Shown here one piece after another: positions 1 through 13,824 of a stretch of 64,000 nucleotides of DNA; position 1 is the stretch's first letter, and every line of letters starts with the position of its first letter. The notes beneath the pieces are model-generated. The model was not told where the DNA came from. It saw only the letters and a list, made by a program, of their open reading frames with translations, and made no database searches. This stretch comes from Callipepla californica brunnescens (lineage: Eukaryota; Chordata; Aves; Galliformes; Odontophoridae), in contig JALIRH010000004.1 of NCBI GenBank assembly GCA_023055505.1, positions 31,129,502-31,193,501 on the forward strand, in the 5' to 3' direction. The translations under genes and the position numbers were made by a program.

Positions 1-250
1 TTTGTTCCCAGTTTTTTGTTTTTTTTTTCATCCTTCCTTAATAATATGCAGTTAATTTCATGGTGGTAGATATTACTGTTTTTTGAAAGAGTGAAATAGC
101 AATGCTGTAATTCAGTCTCCTGGAAACCAAACAAAAACAAGCAAAACAACCACCATCGCAAATGTATAAACAAAAAGAATCGAATACACAAAACAAAAAA
201 ATTGTCTGGTCGGTATAGTTGTGGTTACAGCTCTTTTTGTGCAAATATAG

Positions 251-376
251 AAGTACATAATGACTGTATCTGGACACCAGTATGCAGAGAACCTCATAGA
301 GAGATGGAAGATCTTTGACCTCACAGAGGAAATGTCAACAGATGAAGCTGTCAAGTTGAACAAATTTGAAGTAAAA
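251..376 (+). other. Candidate coding exon of an unidentified plus-strand gene
   Basis: A 126-base block (42 codons) opens directly after an acceptor-like AG preceded by CTCTTTTTGTG and ends at the donor-like AAA|GTAAGC. The frame is open throughout and stops in the presumed intron at both ends. Its product includes SGHQYAENLIERWKIFDLTE and EEMSTDEAVKLNKFEVK; I do not recognise it. Both ends are phase 0, matching the terminal-exon candidate at 4760. Synteny would suggest TTC6, but no TPR motif is visible. A chance open block between decoy splice sites is possible. Confidence 0.3.
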
Positions 377-3300
377 GTAAGCTCCATATTTTAACAATGG
401 AGACAATTAACCACTAGACTGCCTTACCAATAAAAGTGGTAGCATCTCTTTGGTTGCTTTAAAATCATTGTTGATCTATTTGTTGAGAGGGAACACATGA
501 AGCACCACTAATTGCAGGAAGACCATATGCAGTTTTCATCACAGACTGTCTTTAAATTGACAAATGTGAGAAATAGAATATTCTGTAAGAAAGAAGTATT
601 TGTTAGCCATCACTCTCTTCCCACAGGCATTTGTTTTTCGCTACCTTAGCAGATGTTCTTTGGTATATATAAATGTCCTTACATTCTTATAGAGAATATA
701 GAGGAACTGAAGGAAAAGGAAATTCTATAGCATCCCTGAGAGAATCACAGCAATAATTACTATAATGATTACACCTGGAAAAAAAGGATTTAATGATATA
801 CCGACTCATTTTAAGGTATCAGTTTCCACAGAAAAGGCAAGTACACTAAGAACATAAAACAGCTTTAAGACTGCTTTCAAATGCTTTCTATCTTTTGAAA
901 TATAATCAATCATTACCTTCATTTTTTGGTCTACCACAACTCACAGGTTTATGTTCATCACACCTTAGCACAAGCAGATAGAATAGAGACTAGGTATTCA
1001 ATTATTTTGTGAAAATGAAAGAGGATGGCCAAGCTGAAACAGCACACGACTGTCAGATATATTCCAATAGCTATTTATACTACTATACTGATTATAGTCC
1101 AACCACTGAACTAAAAGTGGTACAGCTAAACTTTGTCGTTTCTGGCAAATCTGTTGGGATAAATATGTTTAGCATGAGATTCTACTGTGAGAAATCAAGC
1201 AGAAAAGTTACTCAGAATGAAAATTACTATCCCCAGATAAAATGCAAGATTTATCAAAAGAAGTGGTCAAACTGCACATCTTAAGAACAATAATCCATAC
1301 AAGATAAACTGATTCATAAATTGATCTCAACTGAGAATGCCAAAAATTAAATGATATTAATGAATGCGTTAATATAAAAAAAAAATTGAAAGGAGAATTT
1401 ACAAATCCTTACCCTAGTCTCTCATTTTTAACACTGAAATATATTTATTACTCAATGAAGGCCAGGATTTAACAGAGAGATGCTGTTTGGAACATGAAAC
1501 AATAAGGTTGCACAGCAGGTTTCTGCTCAGATATTAAGGTAAGAAATGTCTTCAGGAAAACAAATAAACAAGGGAGGCTCATTGGCATATCCTAATATAA
1601 GCATTAAAGAATGAAACATCAATTCCCAAGAGGCATCTTTCCACCATCATTATTTAATTTGTAGAATTGTTCAATAACACCTTGATGGTACAACACATTG
1701 TACTTGTTAGGAGAGTCTCAATTCATGTGTCATTTTCTGAAGTTTGCCTGAAATGTTTTCACTGTTACTGCATATGAAACCTGGAAGAAGGAGTTACAGG
1801 CCTTCCATTTCTTCAAATTTCTAACTAGCAATTTGTGAATAAATTACTCACTACATACACATTTAATTAACCCTGCCACCATTTCTTTCTGTTCAGCTCA
1901 TTTTTTTCCTAGGCTTCAGTGAATGGGTACCCCTCCGAGCCACGGAAAATACTTGGCTTTCCATTAATACCCAAATCACCTTGGCACTTTTCCACTTTCA
2001 CATGTAACACTGGGGAAAGAACTTCATTTAAAGGCAAAGCTAACAAATCAATGACACAATTACAGTGGTGGTTTCTTTTGCTTGTTTGTTTTTTTTAAAC
2101 ATTACTGCTGTTTGAAAGCTATTATATTGCATCTGGATTCCACCACTGTTAACACAAAAAGAACTAAGTCAATAGAGCTAATGAACTAAAGAAATGGTTA
2201 GTTTACAAACTTTCCATTTAGAGACTTAGTTCTGATTTGGCTGCTCAAAAACCGGGAAGTTAAAAATCTTCTATTTATTGATGATCCTAACTACTAATGC
2301 ATAAAACAATGCAGAATAGAAAATCACATTCATTTTAAATGCATACTGAATAATATAACTTTAATGTTTCATTCTTCTGACCATGGTAAAGAATAGAGTC
2401 TCTTGAATGCTGATGAAATCTGCATGGTTTTTGAAAATTGTCAGCTATATTAGCCATATTATATTATGACATACTACTACAGGAGAAGAAGAGACAGAAT
2501 ATCTATAGCAAACACATGTATTGTATGTTGTTATTTTTTTCTTCCACTGATAATAGCTTTTGAGAGGTGAGGAAGAACTTGGACGTAAAACAAGACACTT
2601 TCTAACGTGTGTATAGACATACACACATCACTAATCTTTTCTGGTTTACTGCAGATTTGTGAGACTCCATACTTCCAAGGAAATACTTCTAAGAAACCTG
2701 TACTTGTTTATCCTTCCTCTAACGTTACTGATGTCAACACTTTTTTAATACTCACATTATTAAAATGATGGCAGAGAGAAGCTCTGGCAAAGAAGAAGAA
2801 AGAAAAAAGAAGAGGCTTTACCATTTTTTTTTTCCACTTTATAATGCTGTTTTTGAGAACTATTAAATGTAACAGAGTAGAAACCAGTCTGAAGAAATCC
2901 AGACCAGACTCATTTTCTTTCTTCGTAGATGACCAACACGGTTCATCACTTTGAAGTTATAATAGTGAAAAATATAAAACTTGCTTAAATATGTTTATCA
3001 GTTTTGATGAGTTAATGGCTTTTTCTTCAGATAATTGGTCCTTCTGGGAACAGTAGTTTTCATGTTTCCTATTTCATGTTTTTCAAGATTTATCTCTGTC
3101 TTCAAACAAGACCTGATTCCAGTAATGATTTCAGTAAGTTCCAGCCATTAGATCATTGCATCCTTTGAAGACATTTATCCAAGAAAAGTTTCAAGAGCTC
3201 ATATCATGGAATGAAAAGTGAGCCTCATCCATGTCCTATTTAATGTAGCGTCCCCAAAGCCAATCATGAAGAATCAGCTATAGTATTTCACAACAAGAAC

Positions 3301-4758
3301 AATCCTGTTAATTAAGACAGAGCCTTGAGTAAAGGAGAAATAGAAAACATAACTTTCTGTAGACAGAACTCCTGGCTTGACTAGTCACATTAACTCAAGG
3401 ATATACTGGTGACAGAGATGTTGTAAGGCATTTTTAAGCACCAAAGCTTTTCATTTTCCCTCATCTCTTTCCAACCACCAACCCCATTATCTTCTGCTTT
3501 CCCTGCAACTGTAAACGTCAGCTCATTGTAAAGCAGCTGAAACTGGCAGAGCTCAGAGATCTTAACTACACTATATGCATCCTTCAGAAAGGCACTGGGA
3601 TATCTTAAACTGCTCATTTTGCAGTACTGCAGGTATATTTGGGATATCTAGTCACCAGGAAAATTATGCTGAAAAATACCCCTTGAGATATTTGATAATC
3701 CTATTCTGTAGTAATGGATTTGTTAGTAATTTGTTAATAATAGAAGAGTAAACATCAGGCCTTTGCTATAAACTTGAGGATAACAAAGCTTTAGTTAAAT
3801 ACAATAAATCATTTCTTTTTCTGGTCAAATAAATTAAAAAATCAACTTCTGAATTTGCTGATGAAACAATGTAGAAATACAAGAGAAAATTCTTAACAGT
3901 TTCCCCTGCTATTTTGTAATTACACATTTGGAAACAAAGTGGAATCTAGCCTCTTAGAGTATGTCAAGCCCAGGAAAGAGGACTTCTGAGTGATGCGCTA
4001 GAAGTGTCAGTAAAAGATAGGACAAGCTATTGCCTCCAAATATACTTCTTTTAAATAGCCATACTTTCCCTTCTGAGCCAACTAGCTTCATGAGTACTGA
4101 AGAAAAGATGAAAACTACTCCAATTATATAAAGTACTTCGGTGAAAGATCTCACTGGTTTTAGAAATGTTTTAGAAATGGTAAGATCTCCAAGATTGTTT
4201 ATTGTTATCTAGAGAAGCACAAAAAGAAGAAAAAACCAAAAATGTTGTACATATTGTGAAGAAACAGATTTGATTTTCAAGAGCTTAGAGTATTTTAGAT
4301 TCATATTTGTGCCAATATGGAGGCATGGGTGAAATAGCACTTACAATCTAGAGCCTGATTTTCATGGTCCTCAAAACTCCAAGTAAATTACTTTCTGCAA
4401 GATGTTAGAATAGTTAGTGTTTTTTATTGCTTTAAAGGGCTTCTTTATAGGATTTCATAAGGTTATTTGTATCAATTTTAGCTAACCCAGATGGCAAGAC
4501 AAAAATTACAATTTTCTGTGACTGAAATTGCCTAGATCCTTCTCTTAACTGAAAGCCAAGCAAGTTGTTTGTGATTAAAAATTCTATGCCAATGGCATTG
4601 AAAACGTGTCCTAAACTAAAGCATTTGCATTAAGTAGCAGAATCTATTTGATACTTCAAATGTCAGCACTGAAATTGAAGAAACTTGAAGGATATGTGTA
4701 TATCATCTTATTCCTTCGACCAGTTCATATGGATTTCTTTTTTTTCCTCTTCTTTTCA
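377..4758. other. AT-rich stretch, possible intron
   Basis: No gene, RNA or mobile element is recognised. If the flanking exon candidates are real this is an intron. Scattered acceptor-like sites (621, 2654) lead into frames too short or unsupported to call. Confidence 0.4.
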
Positions 4759-4759
4759 G

Positions 4760-4882
4760 GACTACATACAACAAAGAGGACCCTATGCACAATTATCTGA
4801 GTCCTGGATAGATATAGACCTGATCAGAGAACAAGCAGCAATGGGAGCGAGAGGCAAAGGAGGTTGTCCCTTCTGTCCATGA
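4760..4882 (+). other. Candidate terminal coding exon of an unidentified plus-strand gene
   Basis: A strong acceptor (a run of about 20 pyrimidines ending TTTTCAG at 4753-4759) is followed in phase 0 by 40 codons and a TGA stop. The product begins DYIQQRGPYAQLSESW and ends GARGKGGCPFCP. Phase and strand fit the candidate exon at 251-376, which would make a ~4.4-kb intron. Possible poly(A) signals follow at 5090 (inside a CR1 fragment) and 5630. I cannot identify the protein; TTC6 is possible by synteny only. Confidence 0.35.
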
Positions 4883-4977
4883 GCCACAGACTAGAGTCCA
4901 GGAACCTATCTGAGGACTTTGAATAACAAATTTCTGAGCAGCATCTCCTCTCCTTCCTCTTTGAAATTTAGTGGAAG
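4883..4977 (+). other. Short unassigned stretch before a CR1 fragment
   Basis: If the 4760 exon is real this is the start of its 3' UTR. No other feature is visible. Confidence 0.2.
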
Positions 4978-5200
4978 AGTGAGGAACTACAAGGTTCAGC
5001 TTGGATATTAGGAAAAACCCTGAAAGGGTAGCAGGACACTGGAACAGGCTGCCCAGGGAGGTAGTTGAGTCACTGCCCCAGAAGTGTTCAATAAACATGT
5101 AGATGAGGTACTATGAAACATAGTTTAGTGGGCAACATCAGTGGTAGGTGGGCAGTTGAACGTGATGATATTAGAGGTCTTCCCCAAACTTATTCTATAG
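4978..5200 (+). mobile_element. CR1 LINE 3'-end fragment
   Basis: Diverged avian CR1 3' end. Recognisable blocks in order are TTCAGCTTGGATATTAGG, the ACTGGAACAGGCTGCCCAGG segment at about 5038, the TTTAGTGGG segment near 5123 and a decayed TTATTCTATAG terminus. It is 5'-truncated like most CR1 copies and codes for nothing intact. Confidence 0.85.
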
Positions 5201-8200
5201 GTGGAGGATGTACAGTCCAGGCAGATTAAAGAGGTGGGACAAAATTAAGACTTTTTTTCAGTGCTGACCTTAGCACAGAGGGGAACAGCCTTGTGGAGGC
5301 CGAGTGCCATCCATATCAGTACCAGCTGTTGTCTGGACTCAATGGAGAAGTTAGGCAACCAGACCCTCTCATCCAGGAAGATCCCCGCTGCATAATTTTC
5401 TTCACGGAGAGAAGAAGAAATAGGAAAAACCGGTTGCTCAGTTCCATGTACACGCCTGTACACAGTTTTACTAAGGGCTGCAGTGGCAATTCATGCTTGT
5501 TTGAGAGCCTAAACCATAACCACATTGCAAAAATGAATCTCAGCTTCCTCACTTAACATAGAACTGAAAATGTGATGAATGGAACATTTTTGTGTTGAAT
5601 ATTCATTATTCCCTCATTTTATGTTTTAAAATAAAATGGCACGTGATAAATAACATTTAATTACTTCATGAAACCAAGTAGTTAAAATGATTTCTGCATT
5701 AATATATGCCTACTTATATGCGGATTTGTAGCTATTTCACCATCAGCCTCCTTTTGAGTAATGGATTCAGTGTGGGAGGCCAGAATGTTCATTGTGCTGT
5801 CTCTTATTGATCAGTTTCATGATTACAGTATAGTAGAGTAAAACTCAGAGCATTCAATTTTAATTTAAAGAAAACTGAATTTCTTAAACTGGGTTTGCAA
5901 GGTTAGTTTATCCTTTCATGGATGGATGCCTCCATCTGCCTTAATGTCCCATAAAATCACTGACGTTTGTGTCACATGCAGGGCATGGACAGTATCCATT
6001 TTACCTCTGCATCTTTAATACAAAGAATTAATCCTCCTCAAACCATAATCTTTATGCCTGACTTCAGCCTGGTAGCTGCGTTTGGCTCCAAAGCAAATTA
6101 GGACAAGAGTGTACAGGCTCTGAATTTTTCAAATTGAGAAACAAAATTAATTCACAAGTGCAAATATTCATTTAGTGACCTCATTCTCCTCTCCAAATAT
6201 ACATGACCTATTAGCTCCATGAACAATAGAAAAGGCACAAGTTAAATGAAATCTCAAGAAAATGCTCTCTAAACACATATTTCTTCATTGATGACTAGAA
6301 TGAAAACAACAACAAAGGTCTCAGATATCAAAGGGAATGAGAAAGGCACAAGGTTTTCCAGGATGAGGGAAATTAACCCAGGTGTTTAAACCTTTCTGTT
6401 GTTCTTAACTGATGACATTAAACATTACTCATTCATTATTGAACTATGCTGGGGAGTGAACTCCAGGGATGAGCCGATTTCAGTCAGAGGTTTTTAAATA
6501 ACCAGTCTTAACCTTCATTTCAAACTAGGAAGCAAGAAACCTTCTTTTGCAGATATATAATTTCTTCTGCTACTCTTCGAAGATGCGCATGATCATTTTT
6601 TGATTGGAATAACCATTAATAACTGTTAGTTGGAGTCTATAATAAGGAAATTCCTAATTTTGGATGAATTTAATCAGTGTATTTATGTGTATCTACTTGC
6701 ATTAGAACAACTGCCGCAAACTTCCTGATAATTATATGTTTAAGAAATTCTTTTGCCTATCTCACCATTTGCCAGTTACAATCCTTGAGAGGACTACATG
6801 CAAAGAGTTACATTTTTGTCACTAGGTCATGTTCTTCCTTCTCACAAATGACATAGCTAAAGAGGAGTATTATACCCTCTGCTCCCTTTCACGTTACTGA
6901 AGAACAGGGTACAGCATCATCAAGTTGTTCTTCTGTAGAGGTGTCTGTCCCCAGTCCAGTCAGTCTGCCTAGCCTGGAGGTGTTGATGGATGCTGTTACC
7001 AGCCTGCACCTGCTGTGTTCAGATGCTACCGCACAGAGCACAGGTCACTGAGAGCTCTGCCTGAGCTGAGTCTCACCCTGGGTTTCCCCTGCTCCCAGCT
7101 CACCTCCCTTAGGAGCACCTGTCCTCACTACTCCCAGACTATGACTATCGTTTTTAGTTTTTTCTCCTGGCTTGTATAGAATGTTATGCGATCTGTACAT
7201 AATAGTCAGAAAAAGGCAAAAAGCTGAGTGTAAGCACATCAAGAATGCCCAGTACTCAAGGGAAAGATAATCCACCAGCTACTGACTTGGAGCCTGTATG
7301 CGATAATGCTTTTCCTGGAAAACCAGGGGTAGATGAAAGAGAGAATCAGGATAATCCTCTCAACTGCTAAGAGACCTTGATCATGTAACGCAAGTGCCCC
7401 AAACAGCAGAAAATGTTCTTTATTCTTAGTTAATGTTTAAAGGCTTCAAAGCGCAGTACTGCTATGGCTGTGATTGAAAAGGACAAATTCCGCTCACAAA
7501 CACACATCAAGGTTTTCTTGCTTATTTCCTACTCAAAGCATTTTTTCCACTCAAAATACTGACAAAGGTGTTGCTTAGAGAGACAAAAACAGTAGCTGAA
7601 AACTGTTTAATTGACTCCAGGAGCTTTGGGCAAGTAGGATAAGGCAAAAGCTTTCTCTTGCCCAGTGTGGGTTGTAGCACTTGTATTTGTCATATTAACA
7701 CCCCTGGAAAACACGTTAGCACTGCTGATAGTGTAAAGGTAGGAAGACTCCAGCCTACACAACTGTTTTGAATGCTGAATTTCCATTTCAGAGGAAATCT
7801 CAGCACTAGCAAAAGCCTAGCACATTTGAAAGCCAAAACTTGAGGTTTTGTTTCATTTTTAAAATTTTTCACAGGTAAACATTTCTGGAACTGTTTTGGT
7901 TTGGAAAAATATAACAATTTGTTTGACTGGCTGGAGTATTTCTCTAAGATAACAGAAGCTACATTCCTGCTCACTTTTGGCTATGAAGATACTTTAGAGT
8001 CCCCAAGATGCTCTTCACACCTGGGAGCAGCACTGTTTTTTTCCTTTATTGAAGAACTGGGACTCTGAGATTTGCTGTAGCATCTCAGAGCAGACAGTCA
8101 GAATCTTGCCTGGACCAACATTCACTTCAGCAACGATCGAAGGAGGTAAACTGACTTGTTAAACAACATTCCCTAAAAAAACAAACACAACCAAAAGACC

Positions 8201-9544
8201 CAAACCACTGAGTGCACTTTTCCTGATCTTTTTGAGAGGTTGTGATAGTGATAGTGCTGGAAACAAACTAGCAACCCTGTGCTGCTATGAGTGCATAGGA
8301 TGGTAGATACTGAAAACCAAACATATTTTCTGACCTACAAAGACTTTTTCACAGGAGACTGACATGAAGGAATCAAGAAGACAGAAATCTGTGGTGTCTG
8401 ACTGAGTTGTTGTTGCTTTTTTGAAAAATCTGCCACGAGTGGTAAAGGCATAAGGAGTCGAGGAGGGAGCTGCCCCCAGCACACTGCACGTGCCACTCCT
8501 AGGAATCTGTATTCCACTACAACAACACTGCCAGTGTTGCTCCTGTAAAGGGCTACGAGAGCTGGACCTTGAGATATCTCTCCAGAAACAACAAAAACAT
8601 CTGAATTTATAGTAATATCTTTGCTAACTCCCTCCATTGTTAATGAGGGCAGCACAGGTTTACCTAATTTACATTCTTATCAAATTTGAAATTCCCTCTC
8701 TCAGAGCTTGACATGGAAAGAAGTAATTTGTCCAAAACTATCAAAGATTTGTTAAGATGGTGACAGAGAACTTGACTTTCTCTAGGTTACTACCATAGCT
8801 ACCACATATTGTGTGAGTCTTCTCTTTTTTCCTCAACTGAAGTAGCTGGGATAGATTCAATATGTATCTGGTCTCTGAATATAAGGTAGGACAGGGAGTG
8901 AATTTGAACTCTTTAATCCCTGTGAAATCAGCTTTTCTCCTACCAAGTCAAGACTCATGTATGCAGTGCTTGAGCAGCAACATGTGTACCTCTCAGGCCT
9001 GAGAGATACACATATCTACCTTCCCGAGATTGCCTACCTTGGTTCTGAGAATCCCTGACTTGCAACCTCAGTGTTTCTTTCTCAGCTCACTGGTTTCTGG
9101 GAATCCTTTTCTTTCATCCCACGTGCTTCACTTTTTGTCATCCAAGGCTCTTGAATATTTACCCTGAATTCCACTAAGCTCTGTTGGTCTCAAGAATCTC
9201 ACTGTGCCATCCCAACAAACTAAACCCTTATTTCCTACAGAGCAGGCTAGATCAAGACATATGAAGGGACACAGAAAATCCCAGGAGTCAGGTTACTCAG
9301 CCACTACTCTCAAGATTCAAGAAGGTATTAAGCAATTAGATGAGCTTCCCCTCAGGTACATTGCATAAGCAGATAACGTGTAGACAGCTGTAGATAAACG
9401 AAGTTCACAGGGAGTACTGGAGAGAGGATTTTCCCTTGAGAATCCCAATTAGCCTTCATATACTTTCAGTATAACCAGACCATAGCACTTTACTCTCCAT
9501 ATACTCACAAGGCCTAATATTAGCAACATTCACTGTGGTGGTCA
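5201..9544. other. Intergenic, nothing recognised
   Basis: AT-rich sequence between two CR1 fragments. The overlapping short frames at 5245-5556 match no family I know. 6.95-7.15 kb is somewhat GC-richer without identifiable content. Confidence 0.5.
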
Positions 9545-9978
9545 GTCAGGCAAGAAGAAAAAGGGGTCTGGAACACAGGCCGTATAAGGAGAGGCTGAAG
9601 GAGCTGGGAATGTTCAGCCTGGAGAAGAGGAGGCTCAGGGGAGACCATATTGCCCTCTGTAACTTCCTGAAGGGAGGTTGTAGTGAGCTGGGGGCTGGCC
9701 TCTTCTCTCGTGTAATTACTGAGAGGACTAGAGGGAATGGTTTCAAGCTGTGCCAGGGGAGATTCAGGTTAGACATTAGGAAATATTACTTCTCAGAAAG
9801 GGTGGTCAGGCACTGGAATGAACTGCCCAGGGAGGTGGTGGAGTCACCGACCCTAGGGGTGTACAAAGAACGACTGGATGTCATGTTGAGAGACATGGTT
9901 TAGTGGGAGCTATGGGTGATAGGTGAATGGTTGGACTGGTTGATCTTGTAGGTCTTTTCCAACCTTGGTGATTCTATG
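9545..9978 (+). mobile_element. CR1 LINE 3' end with open reverse-transcriptase tail frame
   Basis: 5'-truncated CR1 retrotransposon. An uninterrupted frame from about 9545 to 9903 encodes the C-terminal tail of the CR1 ORF2 polyprotein, with hallmark pieces [42 protein letters not shown] and the terminal LRDMV followed by a stop. The 3' UTR (GGTTGGACTGGTTGATCTTG, then CCAACCTTGGTGATTCTATGA) ends in the CR1 octamer. The absence of stops or frameshifts over ~118 codons marks this as one of the younger copies here. It lacks the endonuclease and polymerase core, so it cannot move by itself. Confidence 0.95.
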
Positions 9979-10429
9979 AAAATATACACCTGTATAATTC
10001 CTTTTCCCAGATAAACACTTTCTCATCCCATTCCATTCTCCTTTTACAGGAGTCTTACTATTATTTGCACTTCTCACAAAAATACAATGAAGGCCATCTT
10101 CACAGTAAGATGCTTCTGCCCTTTACACTATGTCCTGATATTTGAGAAACAGTTTCTTATTCAGATATTGACATAATGGTACAGTTGTGAAGATTTAACA
10201 CCACTGGGTGATATTTCAAGCTTCAGAAAATCTTATGTTTCTTTAGTGGTCTAATTTTCAAGGTGATTTGATTCATTTTTGCTTCTGTATCCCCATAGCA
10301 ACTGTATTCAGAAATGCCTTTTACTATTTGCACAGGCTATGCACAGGCTAAAAGGCTGTAGCCTTTCTCCCAAGATGCAAGACGACATACCAGGATCAGT
10401 GCTGACATCTTTGTCACAGGGAGTAGAGA

Positions 10430-10700
10430 TGCCTACTAGGACTAAGCTTGCAGACTGCCTGGAAGCTGCAGCTAATTCAAAATGCAGCAGTCTGCCAGAA
10501 CAAAGAGATGAAGAACATTTTACTAATCTCTAAATTGTACATTGGCCACCCAGTGGAGCCTGGTTTTAATTCAATGTACTGGTCCTTATCTCTAAAGCCT
10601 TAAGATTTGGCTGACTATGAGAACATCTATTTTCTGCCTGCTAGCATGAAGGCAGCAGCTGATGAATGTTTTAAACTTTTCATCTCTAGACTGACAGCTA
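10430..10700 (+). mobile_element. Degraded non-LTR retrotransposon relic (L2/CR1-like RT tail)
   Basis: Conceptual translation with two or three frame changes gives LQLIQNAAVC (10466-10495), ARTKR-RTFY-SLN, then HWPPSGAWF-FNVLVLISKALRFG (from about 10540). This order matches the C-terminal region of many L2/CR1-clade LINE reverse transcriptases (QLVQNAAARL, TRRRDHITPVL, LHWLPV, FKVLVLTYKAL). Several in-frame stops show it is old. The exact family is not determined. Confidence 0.5.
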
Positions 10701-13700
10701 AAGGATGAAGGGGCACAATGCAGTTACTTCCTCCCATTTCCTGAGTTCATCTCTCTTTGCCTTTCAGACTACAATACACTAATGCGGATTTTCTCCTTAC
10801 AGAATGTAGCCAAAGTTCTCTTGTCCATGCAGACAGAACAGGGTGTTTTTTTATTACTTTCATGTGAAAGAAAGACTTGATAATATCAACAGTGACAAAA
10901 CATAAGTTCTTTTTAAAAAGAGGTCTGCTAGAAGCCATGATGTTTTTAAAATGTCTTAATAGAAATGAAGTAGAGGCAAGGAGGCATTCTCCTCTCCACT
11001 TCAGAGAGTGAAGGCCCTATAAAACCTACATGTAACTGATGCATTTATGTCATCTAGCAACCCTTTTACTACATTAATAAGTCCTAAATGGACACAACAG
11101 GATAACTGTACATCAAGATTTGTGTGTCCCCAACAAACAATACTACTTGATTACTTTACAAGCACCATACTTCCTGCAAAGCAATGACAGACACTAATGC
11201 AGTTGTGTCACTTCCAGATTTCAGCTTCACTGATGGAATTAATTTAAATGTGGCTAATGTTCATAATTTTAATTCTAATGAAAAAAATTGGCCTTATTAA
11301 AATAACATGTTTAAACAGTTCCAGCAGTAAAGATTGAAAGTTTCTTTCTCCAGATGTTTTCAATTACTTTTTTTGCATACTTAAATATCTATTTACCATA
11401 GTTGTTGTTTATACAAAGGTATACTGAAAATATAAACACCAGCAACTTAAAAAGTCAAAACTGAACCAAGGGCCTATATGAAGAATGATAAGAACACGTA
11501 AATGCATAAAAGCTCACAGTTGTGGTGAACACTCATCTACCTTACAAGATGAAACAACATTAATATGCAGAAAAGACTTTGCATTTAAAGTAAAGAAAAC
11601 TGCCCCCTTCACAGGTTCTTTTCTATTGATAGTGCTGAAATGAATCAAGATTAGAGAAGTAATCAGCCATCTCCATCCAAGTATCTTTAAAGCTAAGTGA
11701 ACAATCTGAGACGAAAATTGCTTCACATGCAAGAGCAGATATCCACATGGACATGTCGTTAGATGATGACAGTTCATATTAAGCTCAAGATGGAGGATTT
11801 CCACTTCAGCAAGATTTTTTTTTTTGTGTGTGTTTGGCTGTGTTCTGAAGCAGGTTACTTTTTCTGAGGAAATTCAGTGTTATCAGTACATATCATTTTT
11901 TTCCCTCATCACATTGAGATTATATCTATGTCCAATGCCCAGAGTACTAATGTCCTTGCCCAGAAATCTCAGGAGACCTGGATAGGGAACAACTCAGCTG
12001 TGGAACCATGCCAGCCTCAGCACTGAAATAAATGCCAGACCAAAGGAATGGACAGATACAGACATTTGCATGAAAAGCTACACATAGCTGTATAATTCTA
12101 ATAACATTTTGGATAATAACTACCAATTGAGGTTTTTTGATAGCCACAACGTGACTGCAGGAACTCTGTTCACAAACCTGGTTTTGCTGGTATATTTTCA
12201 GCTTCTGGTTTCAGTTTTGGCGCCTGAACACTTTCCCTTGCCAACCCTAAGAACTAAATTCATACAACAGAGTCCCATTAACCTAGAGCCTGGCTTTGAA
12301 GAAACCTAAAATTTAAGAATAAGTTTTACTATAAAATGCCCCCAATGTATCCCATATCGCTAAACATATCCTGTTCTCACTCTAACCAGTGATATCTGGT
12401 GCTAGTCAGGTTTAATTGCAGCAACATTGGAAGTCTGTAATTTATTTTTTTAATCTCATTTAGCTTGAATTAATCTCCACAAACCAGCATTGAGAATAGC
12501 TCTATTCCCTCTTAGGATGCTGGCCACAGAGCCATTGTTGTGACTCATTACTGAGAATCCTTTTTCTGCTCAGCAAAATTGAGACTAAAGAATGCCTCAT
12601 CGAGTTTTTACTGTACTGCTGCCTTGCATTTATAAAGTTTATGGAATGGGCTATATAGAAAAGTCCTTCCTGTAGAAGGTCACACAATTATAATCCAGCA
12701 CACAAAGCCATTAATATTGATTCATACAACGCTTTGCTTTAAATTTTTTTTCATCTAAAGGCTTTTTTTTTTAAATTACTAGTAATATTTCTGATTATAG
12801 TTGCAACTAATTTACAGTAATTAGAGGAATTGCATCCCTGAGTCTTGTGTTGTGCATATTTCAGTATTTCCATAAAAACATCTAAGAAGCCCTGTACACT
12901 TCCCCTCTCTGCTGCAGCTTCGTCAGGAAATTGCTATGCTATCCTTCCCCTTCTGCTTCTTCCCTCTCATCCCAGACCATGAATAGTCTGGGGGTGAGAA
13001 TTCTGTTTTATTACATATCTACCTATTGTTAAGGATAACAGGACATTGATTTTTCCTCATATAATCATTTCTAGAATGACTGAAGGAAGACCAGAATCAG
13101 GGGCCGTTTCTTTCCTCCATCTAGACTACGTGCTGCAGTGTAAGGTGAAAGGAGAGCAGGAAAGGTAGTTACTTGTGCTACTTCCCTTACCTACTTCTTC
13201 CCCTCTCTTTTCTTCGCTACTATGACAGGAGCTCAGCAAAGAATGGTACAAATGATTCCATCTGTGAATAAACAGTTATGTCTTTTTTGTAGTTCCACAG
13301 AGATTACACATCACAGGGAGACATCTAGTCAAACCTCTTGCTAAGTGATCTCCAAGCACTAATGGTACTTGAGGTTCCAATAGCTTTGTAGCAAAGAGAT
13401 GTTCAGATGATCACAGTAGGCTAACAACAGCATGTAAAGCAGATAAAAATGAGTACTATTCATTTTTTATTCCACTTCTGTGGCAATACCAAGTCAACTG
13501 TCATATACAACCAGGATGCATAAATAAGGGTTGCAGTCTCAGTTCTTAGCAGAAATGTGCTGTTCTACCCCCATGCTCTGTGCCTGTTTACTTCATGTTT
13601 TACAGGAACACAACAAAAAAAACCTTGAACACACACAGTCTCTTATATGAAGAAAATATACTTTCCAATACTTGCCCAAGGAGACCTACAGAACATTAAG

Positions 13701-13824
13701 CTTTCCAAGGCACAATGTGATAGAAAGCACAACGACCACAGAGCAGCAAGATCCCAGGCTACAGCAATCAAAAATTTACTCAAACACAACAGAAGGAAAC
13801 ATAGAAATAAAGGAAAGAAGCTAC

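Noticed and set aside
10050..10104. 55-base plus-strand micro-exon between CTTTTACAG and A|GTAAGA
   Set aside because: Splice signals look good but the block is too short to test by reading frame and has no partner.
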